Shown one piece after another: positions 1-8,531 of a stretch of DNA of 64,000 bases. This DNA is from Limoniibacter endophyticus. Its GTDB lineage: Bacteria; Pseudomonadota; Alphaproteobacteria; Rhizobiales; Rhizobiaceae. Where the stretch lies: positions 1-64,000 of the forward strand of contig NZ_BMZO01000002.1 of assembly GCF_014652835.1 (NCBI RefSeq). The letters run 5' to 3'. Below the pieces are notes generated by a model that saw only the letters and a program-made list of their open reading frames with translations, searched no databases and was not told where the DNA came from. The number at the start of each line of letters is the position of its first letter. Position 1 is the stretch's first letter. The translations under genes and the position numbers were made by a program.

Positions 1-177
1 CGGACGCAACAGCGCCGGGGCTTTTGTCGTGGGGAAGCCGTGCGCTCCTAGTGCGCCACCGCGACGGGAAATGCGACGCTTGGGAATAAGTCTCGGCCGA
101 ATAGCGCCCTACCCCACTGGCCGAAGGCCGGAGCGGCTTGCTACATGGATTATGGAGAGCGTGGCGAGGAAGCGACA

Positions 178-936
178 ATGGACCTAGACGACATACCAAG
201 TTCGATACTGGACCAGGTAACCATGATGGAGGGCATCCTTATTGCCTCCGCAACGGGCGGTTCCGCCGACAATTGCATTTATGAACCTGCGTCGAGAATT
301 CATGAGCACTACGGCAATCCGTGACCTGCTTCCGGCGTTTGTGCGTACGTACCGAAACTTGGATGCGTTCTGGACCTTTATCAAGAATGAGGCAGGCACC
401 TATGCCGAACGCCGTCTGATCATCAGCGCCGCGTTCACGCCGGTCATCGACTACCTCGAAGGCAAAAATCTGCTCCCAGCGATCAGATTACATCGGACGC
501 GTTGCAAACCTTTGACGCTGACGGTGTGCACGCAGTTTGGGGAAAAGCCATTGCTCGTAGAAACACTGATCCCGAAGGTGCAATCACAGTGGCCCGAACG
601 TTGCTTGAGACTGTTTCCAAGCGCATTCTCGTTGAGACAGGCAAATCATATTCGGAAAAGGATGATCTGCCGAAGCTCTACAGCAACGCCGCGAAGGCGC
701 TCAACCTTGCTCCCGATCAGCACACCGAGGAACCGATCAAGGCGATCTTAGGCGGTGCTATGAACCTCGTAAACGGGATTGGCACATTGCGAAATCGCTT
801 ATCCGATGCGCACGGTCGCGGAGGAAAACTGCCAGTGCGTCCGTCTCCTCGTCATGCCAGCCTCGCGGTTAACACGGCAGGGGCAATCGCTACCTTTCTG
901 GTGGAGACACACTTAGATCGGCAGGAAAGGAAGTGA
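178..936 (+). pseudogene. Abortive-infection (Abi) family protein, broken by two single-base shifts
   Basis: Read across three segments this gives one continuous protein of about 250 residues. An N-terminal piece from ATG 178 contains ILIASATGGSAD. After a one-base gain near 284-287 it continues as LRREFMSTTAIRDLLPAFVRTYRNLD and TYAERRLIISAAFTPVIDYLEG. After a one-base loss near 476-480 it ends with ITVARTLLETVSKRILVETG and IGTLRNRLSDAHGRG, which is the C-terminal Abi domain typical of abortive-infection family proteins. The start at 178 is supported by GAGGAAG six bases upstream. The two shifts cancel, so the outer frame is restored. The family is linked to phage defence by cell shutdown, but no mechanism can be read here. 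As written the gene would give only fragments. Sequencing error is a real alternative to decay. Confidence 0.7.
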
Positions 937-968
937 GGATGGGCGGCAGTTTGCCCGCCGCCGCATCG

Positions 969-1136
969 TCACTCGACGCCTACGTCGGCGTGGACACCGG
1001 AAATACCGGACATATCCAGCTTTGGCCGGATCGTCGGAGCCATCACGGTTGAGGCCATACCCTGAATATCAGCCATCAGCTTCGCCATGGTGGCGCGGGC
1101 TTTGTCGGCCTCCGCCTGCATGGTCTGGTTGAAGCT
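969..1136 (-). pseudogene. C-terminal stub of a phage-like protein, cut by an IS end
   Basis: The minus strand reads an alanine- and methionine-rich helical tail (EADKARATMAKLMADIQGMAS) that ends at a stop at 969-971. Upstream, the reading runs straight into sequence that looks like the left end of an IS3-family element at about 1136. The composition suggests the end of a phage tail or tape-measure-like protein, but no domain is recognisable, so the identity is a guess. What can be seen is a gene tail truncated by an insertion. Confidence 0.3.
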
Positions 1137-1330
1137 GACCTTGCCCCGTTGAAATAATCCATTTTGAAGTAAGCTCTGGCCCATTGAGAGGACCAGGCAA
1201 TGAAGCGCAACCGTTTCTCGGACGAACAAAATCATCGGCATTCTGAAGGAGCACGAGGCAGGCACGCCGGTCTCGGAGCTTTGCCGCAAGCACGGCGTCA
1301 GCCAGTCGCATCTGCCTGATCCAGTATCAG
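1136..1330 (+). mobile_element. IS3-family (IS407-like) insertion sequence remnant
   Basis: The segment begins with TGACCTTGCCCCGTTG, which resembles the terminal inverted repeat of IS407-group elements. It is followed by a transposase OrfA start at 1200: MKRNRFSDEQ, then, after a one-base shift in an A run near 1230, IIGILKEHEAGTPVSELCRKHGVS. That is the helix-turn-helix of IS3-type OrfA proteins. The rest of OrfA, all of OrfB and the right end are missing, so the element is dead. Confidence 0.6.
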
Positions 1331-1611
1331 GCGAGACGGCTCGTAGTTCCTGAAACCGTCGGTAGTGCGATCAGGCGATCTGCCTTACTAGTAGCGCCAC
1401 GCGTACATCGCAGAACTCCGAAATCTTGCGCTGGAAATCGAGAGAGGAAGCAGCTTGATTTTCAGGATAGATTCGCATTCTTCGCCGACACCAGCGCCGG
1501 GGCGTGGCCTGCTAAGGCCACGTGGTAAACGAATTCTAAATTGTCGAACGATTTCATTTCGAAAGATGAAACGGATATTCCGCGGAGGCGTCGCTGTGCT
1601 AAGTGTCAAGC

Positions 1612-2521
1612 ATGGGATTCGGAGTCTTTATTCATCGCTCAGATTCGATTTACGACGATAGCCCAGCGGAACAATCAGTTCCCGCGGCAATATCTCGGTC
1701 GCGTCCAAGCCTGTGTCGGGGATTGGATCGTCTATTATGAGCCACGCAAGGTCGTGGCAACGCGCGGCTATTTTGCTGTGGCTAAAATCGCCCAGGTTAT
1801 CCCAGACCCGAAGGCATCCGGGATGTATCTGGCGCTGATCGAGCCAAACACTTATCTCGATTTCATCAATGCCGTTCCTTTCAGCGGGCCGGATGGTGTT
1901 ATTGAGCGCGGTGTTTTGAATGAGGAGGGCCGGCTCTCCGGTAGAGCACAGGCGGCGGTGCGACCAATTTCCGTGGCAGATTTCAATCGCATTGTGTCGA
2001 TTGGACTGGACGAGCGTGAACTCGAACTGCCTCGACTAGATGAAACGGTCGCGACGTTCTCAGGGGATGGGTTTGAAGAGGCAGCACAAGCCCCATTTAT
2101 GTTTGAACAAGAGCGTGATCGCGTCATGCGACTTTCGTCGCGGATCGTTCGTAATAGGCTATTTCGCCGGCTCGTTCTGCAGGCCTATGATAAACGGTGT
2201 GCAATCACCGGCCTGAAGCTCATCAACGGCGGCGGGCGTGCTGAAGTTGATGCCGCGCATATCAGGCCTGTGGAGGCAAACGGGCCCGATATCCTTGCCA
2301 ACGGCATCGCTCTCTCAGGCACTGCGCACTGGATGTTTGATCGGGGGCTTATCAGTTTGTCCGACGAGCTTGAAATCCTGATTTCGCGACAAGCGAACGA
2401 CGCCGAAAGTATTCAAGGTCTGCTCAACAAGACCGGCAAAGCCATCGTGCCATCTCGACCATTCGAAAGGCCCCATCCACATTTTCTTCAATGGCACCGT
2501 GAAAATTGTTTCAAGCATTAA
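1612..2521 (+). pseudogene. HNH endonuclease (restriction-endonuclease-like), frameshifted near its start
   Basis: The body of about 280 residues matches HNH_2-type putative restriction endonucleases. It has FPRQYLGRVQACVGDWIVYYEPRK near the start and a C-terminal HNH module with CAITG, the catalytic-type AEVDAAHIRP, and LSGTAHWMFDRGLISL. The natural N-terminus, MGFGVFIHRSDSIYDD from ATG 1612, lies in a different frame and joins the body after a one-base shift at about 1672-1675. An unshifted frame open from 1541 instead gives an unrelated leader rich in Arg and Cys (RRRRCAKCQ) that does not look like the family. The catalytic region is intact. The gene lies in defence-like debris beside the Abi gene and IS remnants. 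Decay and sequencing error both fit. Confidence 0.65.
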
Positions 2522-2542
2522 ATTGGGCAGGAAAGACAAAAA

Positions 2543-2809
2543 TTGGAGTTGGGTAAGTTCGTTCAGTTCAAAAATGGAGCGTACGATAACCGTGGTATTG
2601 TGGATGGTCGCTTCGTTGTTCGTTATCGAAACCGAGTAACTGGCAAAGAGAGTTACAAGGTGTGGACCGAAGAGGAACGTGCGAAATTCGATCGTAGCCA
2701 ATATCGATGGCGATTGCAGGACCGGAGCAGTCAAATATACGAGCGAAATTATACGAGCGAAATCTCGCGGGAGAAACATTCAAAAGCTCGAGCCGAGAAT
2801 TCGGGTTAA
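2543..2809 (+). CDS. Small hypothetical protein downstream of the HNH gene
   Basis: This 88-residue frame starts at TTG 2543, with GGCAGGAAAG some 10 bases upstream, and begins 21 bases after the HNH stop. The product is charged (KFVQFKNGAYDNRGIVDGRFVVRYRNRVTGKESYKVW) with a beta-rich first half that could be a small SH3-like fold, and a basic tail. No family is recognised. Its tight spacing behind the HNH gene suggests co-transcription, so it may belong to the same defence or mobile cassette. Confidence 0.45.
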   Translation: MELGKFVQFKNGAYDNRGIVDGRFVVRYRNRVTGKESYKVWTEEERAKFDRSQYRWRLQDRSSQIYERNYTSEISREKHSKARAENSG

Positions 2810-2954
2810 GCAGCGCGACGATTAGCCAGCTTTGCTAGGAGCAAGCCCGAAAAGAGAAGTTCGGCTCCAAGCGTTGAATATCGCTTTACACGCGGGACGG
2901 TTAAATAGGGCTACGCTACCGCATGAATAACCCTTTATTGTGCACCGGGGGCGG

Positions 2955-3440
2955 GGCGAGATGATCAAACCGAAACCCGCCTGATCAACCAGATGCGGGC
3001 CTTCTGCCTTGAGAGCCGGATCGCACTCCGCCGGGGCGAAGCTCTGTCCAAACTCGACCTGCTGCGACAGGTTCGTAAAGACTCGATCCAAATGACCTTT
3101 CGTCGGCGATGTAAGTCGCTCGCAGATACGGTTGCCGATCCACACCAATTGGAGCAACCTATGGGTGACATCTCCCGTGAGACCGATGCTATTGCTGGCC
3201 GAGCGAATAGGGTTCGGCGGCTCATGACGATCATCGGAGCATTGGGTGCGACCGCACTCGCGCCGCGATAGGCAACGGTCAGCAATTTCAAACAGCTCGC
3301 GATCCGGCTACGTCCCGTGCCGCGGGAATATCGATCGGCGGCCCGCAAAAAACTTTCCGGCATCACGGCTTATTCTTGAGTCGGGCAGCAACCTCTCGGC
3401 AAGAGGCGGGAATTATGCTGAGACGGACTGGCTCCCGAGT
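2955..3440 (+). mobile_element. IS110/IS1111-family transposase remnant
   Basis: Pieces of an IS110-type transposase can be read in different frames. TRLINQMRAFCLE and IALRRGEAL sit near 2980-3030. LMTIIGALGATALAPR sits near 3220-3270 and matches the GIG..TA.AL helix-hairpin-helix of the transposase_20 domain. AIGNGQQF follows at about 3269-3290 and a degraded GG.QKLL-like stretch lies near 3340. The intervening sequence has stops and frame changes, so no product can be made. The N-terminal DEDD catalytic part is missing. Confidence 0.55.
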
Positions 3441-3514
3441 TGGGAAGATACGGGTCAAGTCCCGAAGAAACCCTCCTTGAAATAGAATGATCGACCAGGG
3501 GCTACGATTGCTGA

Positions 3515-3537
3515 GGGCGGAATTTTACATCCGCCAT
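3515..3537 (-). terminator. Weak hairpin after the solute-binding-protein gene
   Basis: GGCGGA (3516-3521) and TCCGCC (3530-3535) can pair around an eight-base loop just beyond the stop of the minus-strand solute-binding-protein gene. No T run follows on the minus strand, so termination is uncertain. Confidence 0.25.
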
Positions 3538-3554
3538 CAATAAAGTTTCGACGC

Positions 3555-4598
3555 TTATCTACGCGCAACGTTACGATTGAACGCCTCAATGACGGCGGCA
3601 CGATTCTCGTTTATGTTGTTCCAGTCGGGCAGTGCAAGATCTTTGATTGTTCCTGTCGCTCCCCATGGCATCCGGGCTTTTGCGTTCTCGTTTAACTCAA
3701 CGCCCTGCGTGGCTGGTCCAACAAAGATCCGCTCAGACATGCACTGAGCGGCATCTTCGCTGACTGCGAAATCGACAAATTGTTCTGCTGCTTCCTGATG
3801 AGGCGTGTTGGCGACAAGATGAATGCGAATATCTCCCCCGATTGCACCCCCTTCAGGAATGGCAAAATCAACCGAAAGCCCCTGGTCACGCATCGCGTAG
3901 ACTGAGTTTGCGTAATGCGCTCCAATGATCGCTTCACCGCTCTGGAATAAGTTCGTTCCAGAGCCAGCAGTGTCAAAATATGCAGCCACCTGAAGGGTTC
4001 TCAACTCTTCGAGAACTGGATCAAGATCTGTAAGGTCGGCGTTTTTCTGCTTTGCCAGCTGTGCAAGAAAAGGCACCCCCATTGCGTTGGCGGGGCTGGG
4101 GAAGGTTACGGCGCCGGCGTAGTCGTCATTCCATAGGTCGGACCATTTTGTAGGGGCATTTTCCACTTCGTCGGTATTGTAGGCCAGGCCGACAGAGTAA
4201 AAGCCCGTGCTGAGGGCGAAAATCTTTCCTTCGCCATCCTTGTAGATCCCTTCATCAATCATCGCTTCAATGCCGGTGATCTTGGCAGGGTCGAGCGCAG
4301 CTACAACCTTTTGTGCCGCAGCTTGTTCTGAAACGCCGCCATCGAGCCATGCAACGTCGATCGCGGGCGCATTTTGTTGCTGGAGCAGCTTGCTGAGGGT
4401 GACACCCGATACGCCGGGTTCAGGGGTAACGCGGATCCCTGTTTTTTCTGTGAATGGCCCGATGATACAGGTTTGCATTGCGGCTCCCCACTCGCCGCCA
4501 TATGTGGCGACGGTGATGGCTTCCTGTGCACTCGCTGGCATTGCCGCTGCGCATGACATCGCTCCAATTGAAGCAAACGCGATAGTACGAATTCCCAT
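3555..4598 (-). CDS. ABC transporter periplasmic solute-binding protein (PotD/PotF-like)
   Basis: The product is 347 residues with a Sec signal peptide cleaved after about residue 24 (MPASA/QE). The mature start, ITVATYGGEWGAAMQTCIIGPFTEKTG, is typical of family 1 (spermidine/putrescine-like) binding proteins. WSDLWNDDYAGAVTFPSP and GGDIRIHLVANTPHQEAAEQFVDF fit that fold. GGGAG lies upstream of the ATG. The gene is transcribed away from the LysR gene and is separated from its likely membrane partners (ATPase and two permeases at 7467-10185). No other binding protein lies in the operon, so this one most likely feeds that importer. The ligand cannot be read from the sequence; the family is used for polyamines but also for many organic acids and amines. 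Confidence 0.85.
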   Translation of the reverse strand: MGIRTIAFASIGAMSCAAAMPASAQEAITVATYGGEWGAAMQTCIIGPFTEKTGIRVTPEPGVSGVTLSKLLQQQNAPAIDVAWLDGGVSEQAAAQKVVAALDPAKITGIEAMIDEGIYKDGEGKIFALSTGFYSVGLAYNTDEVENAPTKWSDLWNDDYAGAVTFPSPANAMGVPFLAQLAKQKNADLTDLDPVLEELRTLQVAAYFDTAGSGTNLFQSGEAIIGAHYANSVYAMRDQGLSVDFAIPEGGAIGGDIRIHLVANTPHQEAAEQFVDFAVSEDAAQCMSERIFVGPATQGVELNENAKARMPWGATGTIKDLALPDWNNINENRAAVIEAFNRNVARR

Positions 4599-4702
4599 TA
4601 TTTTACTCCCTTCGTTCTTTATTTTTATTAATCTGGAAATAGGTTACTTACAGGAGCGGGAACATCAAATAGCAATCTAGATAGCTGAGATAAAAAAAAG
4701 TT

Positions 4703-5620
4703 ATGAACGTCAGGCAGCTCGAAGCATTTAGGACCATCATGGAGTTTGGCAGCTTCACCAGGGCTGCCGAGAAGTTAAATCTCACGCAGCCAGCAGTGAG
4801 CAAGCTGATCATGATATTGGAGGACAAGTGCGGCTTCCAATTGTTTCATCGACAAAAGAATGGTGTCGTGCCCACGGCAGAGGGTGAAATGCTCTTTGCC
4901 GAAGTCGAGCGTGTCTTCATGGGCATCGAGAGCATTTCTGCCCGCGCCAAAGCAATTCGAAGCTTCGACTATGGCGAAATCGACCTCGTAACATTTCCGT
5001 CGTTGGGAACCCGGGTTTTGCCGCCGATTTTGGCGAGCTTTCTAACGGGGAAGCATATGAAAGTGAACCTGTCGAGCAGAAACTCATGGCTTCTGGTCGA
5101 CCGAGTAGCTTCGCAGGGTGTCGACGTCGGGTTTGGCATGGCCAAAATAGACCGGCCTGGAGTTCAGTTCTCCCTTATGTGTTCGATGAGCGCTGTTTGC
5201 ATATTGCCAGTGGGTCATCGGCTGGCGGGCAAGAAATCTGTTTCCATACGTGACCTGGAAAATGAAAAACTCATTACTCTCGCGGACGAAGATGGGGCGC
5301 AGGTCGATATTGATCGCGCTTTTACAGAGAACGGAATTGCCCGGGAGGTCGTGCTTAAAGCGCAGCTTTCAGAAGCGATCTGTTCATTTGTGGCTTCGGG
5401 GCTGGGATGCGCCATCGTTGACCCTATTAGCACCGTCGGATTCCGGAAAGACGAACTTGTCGTTAAGCCACTGGCTGAGAATATCCGCCAGGATATCTGG
5501 ATCGTCACGCCAAGCTTTAGAGAAGTATCCCTAAGCGCAAAGGCGTTGATTGGCCACGTACAGAAAGAGCTCCATTCGACGATCGCCACACTGGAGCAGT
5601 CTTTAAAAGCGGATCAGTGA
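4703..5620 (+). CDS. LysR-family transcriptional regulator of the catabolic cluster
   Basis: This is a 305-residue LysR-type regulator. The N-terminal winged helix-turn-helix (residues 1-60) reads MNVRQLEAFRTIMEFGSFTRAAEKLNLTQPAVSKLI in outline. It is followed by the linker helix and a periplasmic-binding-like effector domain (from about residue 90). It is divergent from the solute-binding-protein gene, with 104 bases between them, and runs in the same direction as the operon that begins 159 bases after its stop. This is the classic position for a LysR protein that controls both flanking units in response to a pathway intermediate. The Shine-Dalgarno is poor (an A-rich tract precedes the ATG). 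Confidence 0.9.
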   Translation: MNVRQLEAFRTIMEFGSFTRAAEKLNLTQPAVSKLIMILEDKCGFQLFHRQKNGVVPTAEGEMLFAEVERVFMGIESISARAKAIRSFDYGEIDLVTFPSLGTRVLPPILASFLTGKHMKVNLSSRNSWLLVDRVASQGVDVGFGMAKIDRPGVQFSLMCSMSAVCILPVGHRLAGKKSVSIRDLENEKLITLADEDGAQVDIDRAFTENGIAREVVLKAQLSEAICSFVASGLGCAIVDPISTVGFRKDELVVKPLAENIRQDIWIVTPSFREVSLSAKALIGHVQKELHSTIATLEQSLKADQ

Positions 5621-5722
5621 GATCCAGAACGAGCAGACATATCAAAAAGTTATGTCTGAGATTTGAATCGGAATTTGACTTCGTAAGCTGATCGCGTTCT
5701 CTTTGCAGGAACAGTTGTCCGC

Positions 5723-5754
5723 AAACCTTAAGAAAAATGGTAATCTCAAGGTTT
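5723..5754. promoter_or_regulatory. Inverted repeat upstream of the catabolic operon (possible LysR site)
   Basis: AAACCTT (5723-5729) and AAGGTTT (5748-5754) form a perfect seven-base inverted repeat with an 18-base spacer. It lies 26 bases before the operon's first start codon and downstream of the LysR gene. LysR proteins usually bind interrupted palindromes near the promoters they control, so this is a candidate operator. It could also form a leader hairpin. No experimental motif is known for this regulator. Confidence 0.35.
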
Positions 5755-5779
5755 GATTTGCTTAAGAGGTTTCATCTCG

Positions 5780-7135
5780 ATGAATAGTGAAGTGTCAATC
5801 ACAGTATTGACTCCAACTGGTACTTTAGGCTACGGATTTGGCGCAGAGGCGCTCTCGCGCGGAATGTCACTGAATCCTGCGGTTATTGCCGTCGATGCAG
5901 GCTCGACCGATCCTGGACCTTCGTATCTTGGCTCGAACAAGCCACTGGTTTCGGACTACAGCATCCGCAAGGAGCTGAAGCAGCTGATATCTGAGGCGAA
6001 GAAAGCGGGAATCCCGCTTATTGTCGGGAGTGCCGGCGGCGCGGGAACCGGGCCTCAGGTCGATAGGACGGTCGCCCTGGTTCGGAGTATCGTGTCAGAG
6101 CTCGGCATCGAGCTTAAACTTGCCTGGATCTATGCGGACATTCCAATCGAACGAGCAAAGCAGGCCCTGAAACGCGGCGAGGTTCATGATTTCGAAGCGG
6201 GAACGCCGCTAACAGAAGCGCTGTTGGACCAAACCTGCAGCCTCGTTGCGCAAATGGGCCATGAGCCAATCTGCGATGCGCTCGAGAAAGGTGCGGAAGT
6301 TATTATCGCTGGCCGCGCTTGTGATGATTCTGTAATCGCGTCGTTTCCAATTTGGCGGGGAGCCGATCCAGCTCTTGCGATTCACATGGGTAAGATTCTC
6401 GAATGCGGTGCTTTTTCTGCCGAGCCCTTTGCAATGGATGTCATGCTGGGGACGCTGAAGAAAGACCACTTCATTCTCGAGCCTGGCAGCATTAACCGTC
6501 GCGCCTCGATTAAGTCCGTAGCCGCGCATTCGCTATATGAGAGAGAGAATCCTTTTCACCAAGGTGGTCCAGGTCACGTGATGGATCTTTCCAACTGTCA
6601 GTTCGAACAGGTTGGAGATCGGCAGGTGAAGGTGACCGGTGCTCGTATAGATGAGACTGAAGAGTACTTCGTAAAGCTGGAAGGTGCGCGCCTTGCTGGT
6701 TATCGCTCGATAGCAATTGCCGGAATGCGTTGCCCAACGCTGGTAGAAAACGTTGATACTATCCTCGAGGAAATTCGCGCGAGGGCAGTCGAGTATTTTG
6801 CTCCCGAGACCCCAATGATCACTTTCCACGTCTATGGACGGGACGGTGTAATGAAAGAACTCGAGACTGGGAAGCTCGAAGCTCGCGAGCTGGGATTGGT
6901 CATCGATATTGTCGCTGATAACCAGGAACTTGCTCACGCTGTCTGCCATCAGATCAGTGGCGGCCTCCTCCATTTCCATTATCCAGACGTGATTAATCCG
7001 TCCGGGAATCTCGCCTTTCCATACTCCCCGTCGGATATCGATGTCGGTCCGCACTATGAGTTTAGCGCTTATCACCTGATGAAGGTGTCATCGCCCTTAG
7101 AAATGTTTCCAGTACACATCGAGGACCTGAAATGA
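5780..7135 (+). CDS. AtuA-like (DUF1446) protein, acyclic-terpene-utilisation family
   Basis: The product is 451 residues from ATG 5780, chosen because AAGAGG lies about 10 bases upstream; an upstream TTG at 5753 overlaps the inverted repeat and is less likely. The DUF1446/AtuA fold is evident from VLTPTGTLGYGFG near the start, IAVDAGSTDPGPSYLG, LIVGSAGGAGTGPQVDRT, and EVIIAGRACDDSVIA around residue 170. The family is named after AtuA of citronellol/geraniol degradation in Pseudomonas. Its chemistry is unproven, and it is often found with CoA-dependent catabolic genes. Its stop overlaps the start of the DUF4387 gene, and the two families are known to occur together or fused. The product is cytoplasmic (no signal peptide). 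Confidence 0.85.
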   Translation: MNSEVSITVLTPTGTLGYGFGAEALSRGMSLNPAVIAVDAGSTDPGPSYLGSNKPLVSDYSIRKELKQLISEAKKAGIPLIVGSAGGAGTGPQVDRTVALVRSIVSELGIELKLAWIYADIPIERAKQALKRGEVHDFEAGTPLTEALLDQTCSLVAQMGHEPICDALEKGAEVIIAGRACDDSVIASFPIWRGADPALAIHMGKILECGAFSAEPFAMDVMLGTLKKDHFILEPGSINRRASIKSVAAHSLYERENPFHQGGPGHVMDLSNCQFEQVGDRQVKVTGARIDETEEYFVKLEGARLAGYRSIAIAGMRCPTLVENVDTILEEIRARAVEYFAPETPMITFHVYGRDGVMKELETGKLEARELGLVIDIVADNQELAHAVCHQISGGLLHFHYPDVINPSGNLAFPYSPSDIDVGPHYEFSAYHLMKVSSPLEMFPVHIEDLK

Positions 7136-7452
7136 GTACAAGCGCACTCTTCGAAGTTGCCGATATCGTACGCAGTAAGAATGCAGGTCCCTACAGGATA
7201 ACATTCGATGTCATGTTTACTGATCGTGCGAGATATGAACGCGTCCGCGACAGCGGCGGCTTGACCCCTGAGACGGTTGCCAAAGCCTACGGATTAGCAG
7301 CTTCACAAATATCGTCGTTCTTCCACGTCGAGCAGGCAATGGCGATAAAAGTCACCATCGTGCGGCCGCGTGCACAGGGGGCTGCCGGGGATGGTGATAT
7401 GTATGGTTGCCAGCACCACGTCCCCCTAATGAAAATTCAGATCCCCGCTTAA
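7132..7452 (+). CDS. DUF4387 family protein, partner of the AtuA-like protein
   Basis: This 106-residue protein overlaps the preceding gene by four bases (ATGA). DIVRSKNAGPYRITFDVMF, YERVRDSGGLTPETVAKAYG and a C-terminal segment ending GDGDMYGCQHHVPLMKI are diagnostic of DUF4387. Proteins of this family regularly follow AtuA/DUF1446 proteins or form their C-terminal domain, so the two probably make one enzyme complex. The conserved H-H-x-P near the end may be functional. The reaction is unknown. Confidence 0.85.
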   Translation: MSTSALFEVADIVRSKNAGPYRITFDVMFTDRARYERVRDSGGLTPETVAKAYGLAASQISSFFHVEQAMAIKVTIVRPRAQGAAGDGDMYGCQHHVPLMKIQIPA

Positions 7453-7466
7453 CCCAGGATTGTCCT

Positions 7467-8531
7467 ATGGCCAGTTTCATCAGTGTAAGAAATTTGCGGA
7501 AACGTTATGGCGACTTCACAGCGCTGAAGGATGTATCGCTCGACGTTCACGAAGGCGAATTTCTAGCGCTTTTGGGACCCAGTGGCTGTGGGAAGACGAC
7601 GCTTCTGAGATCTATTGCCGGTTTCATTGACGGGTTGCAGGGTGAAATCCTGCTCGACGGGAAATCGATGCGATATCTGCAGCCCAATCAAAGGCCTGTG
7701 AATACTGTCTTTCAAAATTACGCGCTTTTCCCCCATCTGACCGTGGGAGAAAATGTTGCCTATGGACCGAGACGAAATGGCCAGAAGAAAGCAGCTGCGG
7801 CTAAACTAGCAGATGAAAGTCTTGCCACTGTTGGCATGAAAGACTTCAAAGACAGGTATCCGTCACAACTTTCTGGCGGCCAGCAGCAGCGGGTGGCACT
7901 AGCGCGGGCGATTGCAAACAGGCCCAAGGTTCTGCTGCTTGACGAACCGCTTGGCGCACTTGACCTCAAGCTTCGAAAGCGAATGCAGATTGAGCTCAAG
8001 ACCCTTCAACAGTCCCTGGGAATGACCTTCATCTTCGTCACTCATGATCAGGAGGAGGCGTTGGTCATGGCGGATCGGATCGCGGTGATGGAAGCTGGTG
8101 AGATCGTTCAGATTGGTACGGGCAGGGAGATTTATCATAATCCCGCTAGCCGCTACGTCGCCGATTTCATCGGCGACGCCAATCTTCTGGAGTGCAGGGA
8201 GATCGACGGGCATCTCGTTGCCGCTGGTGGCGCAGTCAAGGTAGAACGTTCCGAGGCCGACAGGACAGCGGCAAAAGCGATCTACCTGCTCCGCCCCGAG
8301 GCCATTCGTGTCTCACCCTATGAATCTTCAAGTGACAGCGAGAGTTTAAGCGTCGCCGGCCTTATACGAGACGTCGTCTTCGTAGGTAATTCCACGCGGC
8401 TGATCGTGAATGTGAACGATACCGAGTTCGTTTGCCAATTTCCTTCCGCTGCAACGGGCACACAATATGCCCCGGGGCAAAATGTGTTTCTCACATGGGC
8501 GAAAGATGCTGGTCAGGTGCTGTCACGATGA
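7467..8531 (+). CDS. ABC transporter ATP-binding protein (PotA-like)
   Basis: The product is 354 residues from ATG 7467 (AGGA eight bases upstream; frames open further upstream overlap the DUF4387 gene). It has Walker A GPSGCGKTT (residues 37-45), a Q-loop in NTVFQNYALFPHL, the signature LSGGQQQR (about 136), Walker B VLLLDEPLGALD and the H-loop THDQEEA. After residue 240 comes a TOBE-type regulatory domain (YLLRPEAIRVSPYE). It is most like ATPases of spermidine/putrescine-type importers, in line with the PotD-like binding protein at 3555-4598. Its stop overlaps the first permease gene (ATGA). Confidence 0.9.
   Translation: MASFISVRNLRKRYGDFTALKDVSLDVHEGEFLALLGPSGCGKTTLLRSIAGFIDGLQGEILLDGKSMRYLQPNQRPVNTVFQNYALFPHLTVGENVAYGPRRNGQKKAAAAKLADESLATVGMKDFKDRYPSQLSGGQQQRVALARAIANRPKVLLLDEPLGALDLKLRKRMQIELKTLQQSLGMTFIFVTHDQEEALVMADRIAVMEAGEIVQIGTGREIYHNPASRYVADFIGDANLLECREIDGHLVAAGGAVKVERSEADRTAAKAIYLLRPEAIRVSPYESSSDSESLSVAGLIRDVVFVGNSTRLIVNVNDTEFVCQFPSAATGTQYAPGQNVFLTWAKDAGQVLSR

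Noticed and set aside
1-177. Possible tRNA or attachment site at the left edge
   Set aside because: No tRNA arm or T-loop signature and no repeat of this sequence at the other side of the island was found.
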